From the NCBI GenBank assembly GCA_003223025.1, contig QHXR01000024.1, positions 1 to 64,000 of the forward strand: 64,000 nucleotides of DNA, given 5' to 3'. Made by a program: the position numbers and the translations under genes. Shown here in pieces: positions 8,306 through 16,134 of the stretch (within the stretch, counting starts at the first letter, position 1; each line of letters starts with the position of its first letter). The notes below the pieces were generated by a model. That model was not told the DNA's origin, did no database searches, and saw nothing but the letters and a program-made list of their open reading frames with translations. The stretch is from Acidobacteriota bacterium. GTDB taxonomy: Bacteria; Acidobacteriota; Blastocatellia; Pyrinomonadales; Pyrinomonadaceae.

Positions 8306-9169
8306 CTAATCGGCGACGTGCCGTTCCATTTTTACGAATGTCATTACGGCGACAATACAGGTAATCGAGGTGATGCCGACGCTCGCCGCGATGTCGGACC
8401 AGATCGGCGACTCGCCAAGCAGGACCGCCCGGAAAGAATTAATTATCCCGGTCAGTGGATTGATCTTTATCAGCCACGACCATTTTTCCGGGATGGCTTC
8501 GGGCGGATACACGATCGGCGTGAGGAACAACAAGAGCTGAAGAAAGTATGGAACGACGTTACGGATATCGCGGTACACAATTGTCAGAGACGCGAACAGC
8601 GCGCCGATCGAGAGCGCGAGCCATATCAATAAAAGGAGTAAAAGCGGAACCCACAGCAGAGTCGAGTAAATACTCATCCCGGCTACCAGCAAGACGATCG
8701 ACAGCACGGCACAGCCGATCAGAAGATCCGGAACACCCGACAGTACAACCGATAGCGGCAGCATGAATCGCGGAAAGTAGACTCTGCCAAGAAGGTAGGA
8801 TTGTGATGTGAGCGAGTCGCCTCCCGCATTGACGGCATTAGAGAAATATAACCAAGGCACAAGTCCGGCGAGAACGAATACGGGGTATGCCATTGTCCCG
8901 ATCGAGCCTGAAAAAAAGTTTGTAAATACGAGACTGAAAACCAGCATCGGAGCCAACGGCTGAATGATCGTCCACAGCACTCCGAGGAGCGTCTGCCGAT
9001 ATTTCAATCGGATCCGCTTCAGGATCAAAAGCCAAAGCAGATCCCGCCGATCGACGATCTCTTTGAGCTCGAGATCGTACCATCGTCGTCGTGACGTGAG
9101 TCGGAAAAGCGGTTCCCTCGTCGCGGTCATTCGGTGCACGTTAGTTGTCACGGATACGTCTTCGCTCAT
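8306..9169 (-). CDS. Polysaccharide ABC exporter permease (Wzm/TagG-like)
   Basis: 287 residues of the ABC-2 type. The cytoplasmic N-terminus is followed by ELKEIVDRRDLLWLLILKRI and a KYRQTLLGVLWTIIQPL motif typical of Wzm/TagG/KpsM permeases. About six hydrophobic helices follow between residues 60 and 285. With the adjacent ATPase it would move lipid-linked glycan across the inner membrane. It lies 22 bp after the degenerate nucleotidyltransferase-like gene and 8 bp before the ATPase, in the same operon. Confidence 0.9.
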   Translation of the reverse strand: MSEDVSVTTNVHRMTATREPLFRLTSRRRWYDLELKEIVDRRDLLWLLILKRIRLKYRQTLLGVLWTIIQPLAPMLVFSLVFTNFFSGSIGTMAYPVFVLAGLVPWLYFSNAVNAGGDSLTSQSYLLGRVYFPRFMLPLSVVLSGVPDLLIGCAVLSIVLLVAGMSIYSTLLWVPLLLLLLIWLALSIGALFASLTIVYRDIRNVVPYFLQLLLFLTPIVYPPEAIPEKWSWLIKINPLTGIINSFRAVLLGESPIWSDIAASVGITSITCIVAVMTFVKMERHVAD

Positions 9170-9191
9170 GTTTACTGAAAGCTCCGAAGGA

Positions 9192-10214
9192 TCATTTGGA
9201 TCGAAGAAATTTTATTCCGGATTCGACCGCGTGTTTGATCAACATCGCATTGGAATCGGCGTTCCATCGTTGCGCCAAAAACTGTCGAAAGCTGACACCC
9301 GAACTGTCGTGTGCAACTTTGTAACTCCGCCGTAAACTTTGGCATTTGCGTTTGGCTGACGCCCAAGTTATTGGCGAGGCGCTTCTCAATTCAGAAATCG
9401 ACGCGTCGGAGATTTCGACAGCCAGATCATCCTTTAGCGCTTGAAGCATATCTGCCAGCGGTCGACTGACGCCGCGTCGCCGGGCTGCAGACTGCAGCCG
9501 CACCGGATCGAGAATGCCGCGATTCAGAATTTCGAAAGCGACGAATTGCCATCGACTTTCGACTTCGCGAAAGTCGATGAACTCCAGTTCGCAAAGGCCC
9601 ACCAATTGTTCTTCCAGACAGAGAATCGAACGAGCGGAACCATTGACCAAAACCTTCGCCGCGTCCTTTATCGCCTCTTCGAACTCGGCATCGTCGAGCC
9701 AGTATATTCTCACAGCGGATACCTTTTCCTTACGGCAGAAGGTCAGGCCGGTATGTTCATCGATCGGGTCCCAGCCGTTCTTGAGAAGCCGTCGACTGAT
9801 CGATTCCTTGTCTCTTATGGGAGCCCAGAGTTTCAGATCCTTTAAAGAATATATTCCGAGATCGTCATAAAATTGCGTTAGCGTGAGTGCTTCCTCAGCC
9901 AAAATGAAAGCAGCGCCCGCCTTGGTCAGGTCCGACAAAAGACTGTCCAGATGAGACAGCAAAAGTTGATTCTCAGCCCATGTGCGCCGGTAAGCGCCTT
10001 TGGCTCTGAGAAAGTAAGAGCCGGTCGACAGATGCTCAGGCGAGGTTAGATAAACCGCGGGTAGAAGATTAAAGGATGCGATATCGAGGTCATCAAAAAC
10101 GACCTTCTCTTCCCATTCGGCGAGAGCCTTTCTCCCGACGTCAGCCGGCGAAAGAATGCTTTTGAGGAGCAGGCTTCGCAGGTACGCTGATGATTCTATT
10201 GTTTTATTTTTCAG
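9192..10214 (-). CDS. Degenerate NTP_transf_5-like protein, start codon uncertain
   Basis: A conventional start (TTG at 9962) would give 256 residues, but the frame stays open and protein-like up to a TGA at 10262-10260. The extra stretch reads as a sensible N-terminal domain (AEWEEKVVFDDLDI, SFNLLPAVYL, LRAKGAYRRTWAENQLL). No ATG, GTG or TTG exists in that extension, so a CTG (10214 or 10220), an ATA at 10199, or a frameshift from the upstream gene is needed; 10214 is a guess. The fold follows the upstream nucleotidyltransferase, but the active-site region is altered: ILAEEALT replaces LLKGGAVG and KDLKLW replaces SDIDLL, so one metal-binding Asp is Lys. It is probably a non-catalytic partner of its neighbour. 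Confidence 0.6.
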   Translation of the reverse strand: MKNKTIESSAYLRSLLLKSILSPADVGRKALAEWEEKVVFDDLDIASFNLLPAVYLTSPEHLSTGSYFLRAKGAYRRTWAENQLLLSHLDSLLSDLTKAGAAFILAEEALTLTQFYDDLGIYSLKDLKLWAPIRDKESISRRLLKNGWDPIDEHTGLTFCRKEKVSAVRIYWLDDAEFEEAIKDAAKVLVNGSARSILCLEEQLVGLCELEFIDFREVESRWQFVAFEILNRGILDPVRLQSAARRRGVSRPLADMLQALKDDLAVEISDASISELRSASPITWASAKRKCQSLRRSYKVAHDSSGVSFRQFLAQRWNADSNAMLIKHAVESGIKFLRSK

Positions 10215-11349
10215 TTCCAGATTGAGGCAAGAGTAGTCTCGTGAAGATGCGTCGCGATTTCATAAAAACATTTTCCGACTCCAGAACGAACTGGAAATAT
10301 TTTACGAACGCGATCGTCTTCGGCCGCAGATCGGTGCCGCTCCGTTGCATGGAATATTGTAAAGCAATCTCCTCCGCATATCGTTTCCACCCCCACTCCG
10401 CGAACGGTTGTGAGTAGAGCGTGAAGCTGAGCCTTTCCAACCGCGATATCGGCAGGTCGCGAATCGACTTAAAGTATTCTTCCGGAATCGGAGCATCGAA
10501 TCCCTCTTTCAAATAAGCAAGTGCGTGGAACAAGGTAAGACTGAGCCGGTAAAGTTTGCCGAGTCTGTAAAGGCGCTGCCAGTCTACCTCGTTATGAGAT
10601 CTCAGGATCATTATCGCATCGGCCACCCAGCGGATCGGCGACAGAGAATTTTGTCTCGCGCCGTGACAGCAAACATGGAAAAGATGGTCGGTAGTGCAAA
10701 GCGTTTTCGTGCGCAAGGATTTGTATTCCAGCTCCACCGCGCCGCTCCAAAAGAGATCGTTCTTATCCGCATTCCAACAGTCACGCATCAGACGCCAGTG
10801 TATGTCCAACTCTTCTCCCGCGGAATTTTTGAAGTCGCAGGAATTGATAACCTGCAGAGCGAGTTTGGGATTGTTGCATTGCAAGTCCCATCCTGCTTCG
10901 CTGAGAACCTCGGTCGCTTTTGCAAAATCTTCGGGCTTGATCAATAGGTCGATGTCGGACATCGGGCGAAGTGCCGCCGACTCGTAGTACATAGTGCCGA
11001 CCGCGCCACCCTTGAGCAAAATGGCAGCGACGCCGTGCGCGCTCAAAATTTTGATCGCCATTTCGGCGTTGCTCAAATGCGTGTGAACTTTTTTAAAAGC
11101 GGACCGATGTTTTCGTTTTAGGATCGCGCTGAGGTCGTCTTGAAACTCGAGCTTCTGCAGGTTGTGATAAACAAGCGGTAAGATCCGCGATTCGGCCTCG
11201 GAGATTTCATTCCCGGCAACCAGCTCCCGCCACGCAAGCCAGGCGTCGATAGCGCTCGAATCCGCGACGAGTCCAGCCTTCAGCAACAACTCTTGATTAG
11301 CTGTCGGCAGCCAAACAAATCGATCATCTTCTCGGTCGTCCACCGTCAT
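10204..11349 (-). CDS. Nucleotidyltransferase-family protein (NTP_transf_5-like)
   Basis: 381 residues. The nucleotidyltransferase core has AAILLKGGAVGTMYYES followed by RPMSDIDLLI; LKGG is at 112-115 and the metal-binding D-x-D pair at 132 and 134. A helical C-terminal half contains HVCCHGARQNS and IRWVADAIMIL, both typical of this family. Such proteins occur next to HprK-like kinases and PqqD/B1 factors in lasso-peptide and exopolysaccharide clusters, but their substrate is unknown. It starts at ATG 11349, 52 bp after the upstream GT2 gene, and overlaps the next, degenerate paralogue. Active-site residues look intact, so catalysis is plausible. Confidence 0.78.
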   Translation of the reverse strand: MTVDDREDDRFVWLPTANQELLLKAGLVADSSAIDAWLAWRELVAGNEISEAESRILPLVYHNLQKLEFQDDLSAILKRKHRSAFKKVHTHLSNAEMAIKILSAHGVAAILLKGGAVGTMYYESAALRPMSDIDLLIKPEDFAKATEVLSEAGWDLQCNNPKLALQVINSCDFKNSAGEELDIHWRLMRDCWNADKNDLFWSGAVELEYKSLRTKTLCTTDHLFHVCCHGARQNSLSPIRWVADAIMILRSHNEVDWQRLYRLGKLYRLSLTLFHALAYLKEGFDAPIPEEYFKSIRDLPISRLERLSFTLYSQPFAEWGWKRYAEEIALQYSMQRSGTDLRPKTIAFVKYFQFVLESENVFMKSRRIFTRLLLPQSGTEK

Positions 11350-11401
11350 TAAGATTCTGCCCGCAAGGGAACCAAAGAGATCTACAAAAAGCCCTTCACT
11401 G

Positions 11402-12379
11402 TTAACCGGGTACTTTCGATCTCATCTCGACTAAATCTTTCCACTCGACGCTTTCCAATAATTCGATCTCGTCTAGTTTCGGATCATAGCCGCGAAAGCT
11501 TTGCAGCCAGGAGTACAGGAGCCGGCCGTGGCTCAGATCGGAAAACCGCATCGACTCCAGTAACGCTCTTTTCATTTCTACCCTTTCGCCGGCTTCGTAA
11601 TACTTAAATGCCATCCTGATGCGGCTCGCAAACTTTATCGGCCTCTCCTTTTCCGCGAGATCTGCGGGTAGATCGTCCCGTGCAAAGAGCTCGTCGAGAT
11701 AATTCCCGAGCTCGGTTTCCATCAACGAAATTTTCCGGGTGATATTGGTGTCGTGCAGACGGTAGGCCGTTGTAATTTCTCTCAGCCATTCGATAGAGAA
11801 TCCCGCGAAGATCAATCGGATCACGATGTCGTAATCCTCGATAATCCTGATCTGCGGGTTGAAGCCGTTGACTCGCTCAAGCGCGTTTTTCCGGAAGAGC
11901 ATCACGCTCGACAATAACGGACTCCATACGATAGCGTCTGTCAGATCGAGCTTCGCAGCATATCGCCATGGTTCACGACTTTCGATCTTTGCACCCTGCT
12001 TATCAACATTCATCCAACCGCTGCCGACAAGTCCGCAGCTCGGAAATTGTTTTATCAACTCCAGCTGGCGCTCGAGCTTCGTGGCGGAAACAAAAAAGTC
12101 GTCGGCGTCGAGCGTCGCAACAAATTCTCCTCTCGATTCTTTCAGTCCGCGATTTTTAGCGATTGTACTCCCGGAGTTTTCCTGATGAATATATCGAACT
12201 CTTGCGCCGAAAGATTTCGCCACCGTCCCGGTATCATCGGTGGACCCGTCATCGACTACGATGATCTCGATGGGTCTCAACGTCTGCGACAACACGCTCT
12301 CGATCGCCTTGCCCAAATACGCTCCCGCATTGTATGCAGGAATCACAACACTGACCTCGACCTCCTGATGCTTTTTCAC
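11402..12379 (-). CDS. GT2 family glycosyltransferase
   Basis: 325 residues. VSVVIPAYNAGAYLGKAIES begins the GT-A domain, DDGS is at 43-46 and DADD at 91-94. Further on, RIIEDYDIVIRLI provides the acceptor-side ED motif. A C-terminal helical domain ends in ELLESVEWKDLVEM and parallels that of the GT2 at 6549-7529. It is the first gene of the minus-strand operon. Only 24 bp separate it from the divergent gene at 12404, so promoter elements must overlap coding sequence or be very compact. Confidence 0.87.
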   Translation of the reverse strand: MKKHQEVEVSVVIPAYNAGAYLGKAIESVLSQTLRPIEIIVVDDGSTDDTGTVAKSFGARVRYIHQENSGSTIAKNRGLKESRGEFVATLDADDFFVSATKLERQLELIKQFPSCGLVGSGWMNVDKQGAKIESREPWRYAAKLDLTDAIVWSPLLSSVMLFRKNALERVNGFNPQIRIIEDYDIVIRLIFAGFSIEWLREITTAYRLHDTNITRKISLMETELGNYLDELFARDDLPADLAEKERPIKFASRIRMAFKYYEAGERVEMKRALLESMRFSDLSHGRLLYSWLQSFRGYDPKLDEIELLESVEWKDLVEMRSKVPG

Positions 12380-12403
12380 TATCGAGTATATTAGTGGTTA
12401 ACA

Positions 12404-13459
12404 ATGCCTCGACCAACTCACTCGAATTTTCAGAAAACTATCAGACCGGAATTGTTCAAAAGACTGGTCAGTCTTAGCCAACGCCACATTGCCGTCTACT
12501 CAACGGTTGCCAGCGATCCGCCCATTTTCTACATTCCGCGATTCGCAAATAATATCGCTGAATTCACGGATTCGTTCCGCGTCTTATTCGATCATCTGAT
12601 AAGCCGACGCGTTTACGTTTTCTATGCACACTATTCATCCGTTACGCCTCGCGAGGGAGCCGAGATAGCGAAGTTGGAAGCGGAGCATCGTCGTATGTAT
12701 CCGTCGTTTAGTTTCATCCATCTTTGCAACTACGCTGAGCAGCTCGAACGTCTGAAGAGCCTCGGGCTGGATGCCTATCTCTGCAATCACAACGCATTTG
12801 TCGATGAAAAACTTTTTAAGCCGCTGGACGATGTCCCAAAGATTGTCGATGCCGTCTACGACGCGCGTTTTATACCATGCAAAAGACATCATCTCGCTGC
12901 CGAACTGGAAAGTCTTGGACTGATCTACTACTCCGTGCCGAACGAGGATGAGAGTTACGTCGAGGACGTGAAAAGAACTTTGGCGCAGGCGACTCTCTTG
13001 AATCATTCCGACTCCGGCGAATACAAAACGCTCTCCGCCGCCGGTGTTAATCGTGCATTGAACCAGTGCCGTGTCGGGCTTTGTCTTTCGGCGGAAGAAG
13101 GTGCGATGTTCGCCAGCATCCAGTATTTGCTGGCTGGACTTCCGGTCGTAACGACCGCGAGCATCGGCGGACGCGACGAATTTTTCGACGCCGAGAATTC
13201 GATCATCGTCGAAGCCGACCCTTTAGCGGTGAAGCGCGGTGTTCAAATCATGATCGAAAAAAGCATAGATCGCGATCTGATTCGAAGCAGGACGTTGGAA
13301 CGAATGAACATTCATCGTCAGCGGTTTATATCGCTCGTTCAGAAGATCTACGACAGCGAAGGTAACGGGCGGAACTTTTCGAAAGAATGGGACGGCATCT
13401 TTTTTAACAAATTGGTGAGGAATCAGAAGCACATCGAAACGCTCGAACTGTTCGTTTGA
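12404..13459 (+). CDS. GT4-like (GT-B) glycosyltransferase
   Basis: 351 residues, soluble. The C-terminal half carries the GT-B signature region: LNQCRVGLCLSAEEGAMFAS then IQYLLAGLPVVTTASIGGRDEFF and IIVEADPLAVKRGV. The EEGAMFAS...G..VVTT arrangement corresponds to the E-x7-E donor-binding region of family 4 enzymes. The N-terminal half has little recognisable sequence. It is transcribed away from the minus-strand operon but next to it, so it probably acts on the same glycan. Substrates are unknown. Confidence 0.7.
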   Translation: MPRPTHSNFQKTIRPELFKRLVSLSQRHIAVYSTVASDPPIFYIPRFANNIAEFTDSFRVLFDHLISRRVYVFYAHYSSVTPREGAEIAKLEAEHRRMYPSFSFIHLCNYAEQLERLKSLGLDAYLCNHNAFVDEKLFKPLDDVPKIVDAVYDARFIPCKRHHLAAELESLGLIYYSVPNEDESYVEDVKRTLAQATLLNHSDSGEYKTLSAAGVNRALNQCRVGLCLSAEEGAMFASIQYLLAGLPVVTTASIGGRDEFFDAENSIIVEADPLAVKRGVQIMIEKSIDRDLIRSRTLERMNIHRQRFISLVQKIYDSEGNGRNFSKEWDGIFFNKLVRNQKHIETLELFV

Positions 13460-13675
13460 CCGACAGCGCCGTTGAATCAAGCAATCGGACTCACGGCAAT
13501 TTAGCGAAACAAAGTTTTCAGAGGGGCTCGTTGATCCATTCTCCGCACTCACCGATTGCGCGTATAATCGCTGACAGTCAAATAGAGATCCTTTCCACAT
13601 TCACGACTTATCTATTGAATAGTTTGGACAACCCCGTTCCGAGAGCGGCGGCGTTTTGCAGATCACTTTAGACAG
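13460..13675. other. Intergenic region before the GH95 gene
   Basis: 216 bp without a credible gene. It holds a TATAAT hexamer at 13563-13568 but no -35 box at a suitable distance (the nearest TTGATC is 26 bp away), so a promoter here is only possible. No hairpin or operator-like palindrome stands out. Confidence 0.5.
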
Positions 13676-16129
13676 ATGAGAATCTTCGGCATCGTATTTC
13701 TTTTGTTGCAATTCGTATCTGTTGCTGTGATGCAGACCGCGACGACGGGAAGTAATGCCGGCCGAAATATTTCCGACCCCTCGACTTCCATCTGGTTCTC
13801 GGGACCCGCGACTAAATGGGACGAAGCGTTGCCGGTGGGAAATGGGCGACTTGGCGCGATGGTGTTCGGAGGAGTTCAGGAAGATCGCCTGCAGTTGAAT
13901 GAGGATACGTACTGGTCAGGCGGGCCGTACTCGACCGTAGTTAAAGGCGGCTACAAGTTTTTGCCGGAGATCCAGAGACTCGTCTTTGCTGAGAAGTACC
14001 TTGATGCACACAATTTGTTTGGCCGTAACCTGATGGGTTACCCGATCGAACAGCAGAAATATCAAAGCCTCGCAAACCTTCACCTTTTCTTCAGCCACGA
14101 AAAAGAGACAACAGACTACAGGCGTTCTCTCGATCTTCGCGACGGCGTAGCGACGACGACATACTCTGTCGGCGGCGTTCGATATAAGCGCGAGGTCTTT
14201 GCTTCGGCGCCGGATCAGGTGATCGTCGTCAGAGTTACTGCCGACAAGCCGGGACGCATTACCTTCACGGCGAATTTGAGAGGTGTGCGCAATCAAACGC
14301 ATTCCAATTACGGTACAGATTATTTTCGAATGGATCCGGTCGGAAGCGACGGTCTCGCGGTTACGGGGAAGTCGGCCGATTACCTCGGCATAGCAGGGAA
14401 ACTGAAATACGAAGCCCGTGTAAAAGTCGTCGCACAGGGCGGAACGATTACTACGAGCGGCGTCGATCTCAACGTCAAGAATGCCGACTCGGTCACACTC
14501 TATTTTGCGGCGGCTACGAATTTTATCGATTACCGCGATGTCAGTGGAGATCAGCACGCGAGAGTTGAGTCGTACCTTCGAAACGTAAACGGAAAATCCT
14601 ACGACGCGATAAAGGCCGCGGCGCTGTCGGATTACAAATCGCTTTATGATCGTGCATCGCTTTCGCTGCCCGCCACGACGAATTCGTTCCTGCCGACGAA
14701 CGACCGAAAAGATACTGGTCGCGAGTCTCCCGATCCAAGTCTCGCGGCACTCGCTTATAATTTCGGACGCTATCTTTTGATCTCATCGTCACGTCCGGGT
14801 ACGCAGCCGGCCAACCTTCAAGGCATCTGGAACGATGATCAGAATCCCGCGTGGGATTCAAAGTATACGACCAACATAAATACCGAGATGAACTACTGGG
14901 CGGTCGATTCGGCAAACCTGTCGGAACTCGGTACTCCGTTATACAAAATGATCGACGAGCTGACGGATCAGGGTTCGCAAGTCGCTCGCGAGCATTACGG
15001 TGCAAAGGGTTGGGTCTTTCACCAGAACACCGATATCTGGCGCGTCGCGGCGCCGATGGACGGACCGAGTTGGGGAACATTTACCGTCGGTGGTGCGTGG
15101 CTCTGCACACATCTGTGGGAACACTACGAATATTCTCAAGACAAAGGATTTCTCGCAAAATCCTATCCTGTGATGGAAGGCTCGGTGCAGTTCTTTATCG
15201 ACTTTTTGGTGAAGCACCCGAACGGAAAGTGGCTCGTCACAAATCCTTCAACTTCACCCGAGAATTTCCCTGACGGCGGAGGCAACAAACCATACTTCGA
15301 TGAGGCGACCGGCAGCCGACTTCCGGGCACCACCATATGCGCAGGCTCGTCGATCGATATGCAGATCCTTTACGATCTGTTCGGATATTATCTGAAGGCC
15401 TCGGAGATACTCGACAAAAACTCGGCGCTGATCGAACGTGTTCGCACCGCGCGAGAACAGCTCGTTCCGCCGCAGATCGGGTCCGACGGTTCGCTTCAAG
15501 AGTGGGCTGACGATTGGCGATCGCTCGAAAAGAATCACCGGCATTTTTCTCACCTCTACGGTCTCTACCCGGGACGGGTTCTTTGGGACAAGAGAACACC
15601 GGCGTTGATCGACGCGTATAAGAAAGTCTTGAACGAACGCGGCGACGGCGGGAAAGGTTGGTCGATGGCGTGGAAGATGGCACTGTGGGCGCGACTGGGT
15701 GATGGAAATCGCGCAAACAAAATTTTCAGAGGCTATCTGGATGAGCAAAGCTGCATGCAGCTTTTTGCGCTTTGTGGCAAGTCGATGCAGGTCGACGGAT
15801 CGCTGGGCATGACGGCCGCGATCACCGAGATGCTAATGCAATCGCAGGACGAGGTCATTAACCTGCTGCCCGCGCTTCCCGACGAATGGACGAGCGGAGA
15901 GTTTCGAGGCGTGAGAACGCGTGGCGGATTCGAACTGGATCTTCAGTGGAAGAACAAACGGGTCACCCAGCTAAAGGTCACGTCGAAGGCAGGCGGCACA
16001 TTTCGAATGCGGGCAGACTCTGCGATGGAAGTGACCGTGAACGGATCTCGCCGAGGCATCGCTCCCAAAGACGGAATGCTTGAATTCCCAACGACGAAAG
16101 GCGTCGAGTACTTTCTACAAACAAAATAA
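13676..16129 (+). CDS. GH95 family glycosidase (alpha-L-fucosidase/galactosidase)
   Basis: 817 residues with an N-terminal signal peptide (MRIFGIVFLLLQFVSVAVMQ). The mature protein opens with the family hallmark IWFSGPATKWDEALPVGNGR LGAMVFGG. NTEMNYW near residue 404 carries the catalytic-site Asn. STSPEN with Glu at about 529 matches the general acid. GKGWSMAWKMALWARLGDG is also conserved. Length fits the family. GH95 enzymes release terminal alpha-1,2-L-fucose or L-galactose by inversion, residues found on rhamnogalacturonan and xyloglucan side chains. Five bp separate it from the peptidase gene downstream. Confidence 0.92.
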   Translation: MRIFGIVFLLLQFVSVAVMQTATTGSNAGRNISDPSTSIWFSGPATKWDEALPVGNGRLGAMVFGGVQEDRLQLNEDTYWSGGPYSTVVKGGYKFLPEIQRLVFAEKYLDAHNLFGRNLMGYPIEQQKYQSLANLHLFFSHEKETTDYRRSLDLRDGVATTTYSVGGVRYKREVFASAPDQVIVVRVTADKPGRITFTANLRGVRNQTHSNYGTDYFRMDPVGSDGLAVTGKSADYLGIAGKLKYEARVKVVAQGGTITTSGVDLNVKNADSVTLYFAAATNFIDYRDVSGDQHARVESYLRNVNGKSYDAIKAAALSDYKSLYDRASLSLPATTNSFLPTNDRKDTGRESPDPSLAALAYNFGRYLLISSSRPGTQPANLQGIWNDDQNPAWDSKYTTNINTEMNYWAVDSANLSELGTPLYKMIDELTDQGSQVAREHYGAKGWVFHQNTDIWRVAAPMDGPSWGTFTVGGAWLCTHLWEHYEYSQDKGFLAKSYPVMEGSVQFFIDFLVKHPNGKWLVTNPSTSPENFPDGGGNKPYFDEATGSRLPGTTICAGSSIDMQILYDLFGYYLKASEILDKNSALIERVRTAREQLVPPQIGSDGSLQEWADDWRSLEKNHRHFSHLYGLYPGRVLWDKRTPALIDAYKKVLNERGDGGKGWSMAWKMALWARLGDGNRANKIFRGYLDEQSCMQLFALCGKSMQVDGSLGMTAAITEMLMQSQDEVINLLPALPDEWTSGEFRGVRTRGGFELDLQWKNKRVTQLKVTSKAGGTFRMRADSAMEVTVNGSRRGIAPKDGMLEFPTTKGVEYFLQTK

Positions 16130-16134
16130 TAAAC

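Noticed and set aside
4330-12379. Canonical lasso-peptide biosynthetic cluster
   Set aside because: No asparagine-synthetase-like cyclase, B2 protease or separate precursor peptide is visible; only tailoring-type and export genes are present.
13531-13568. Promoter of the GH95 gene from TTGATC and TATAAT
   Set aside because: The spacer is 26 bp, too long for a sigma-70 promoter.
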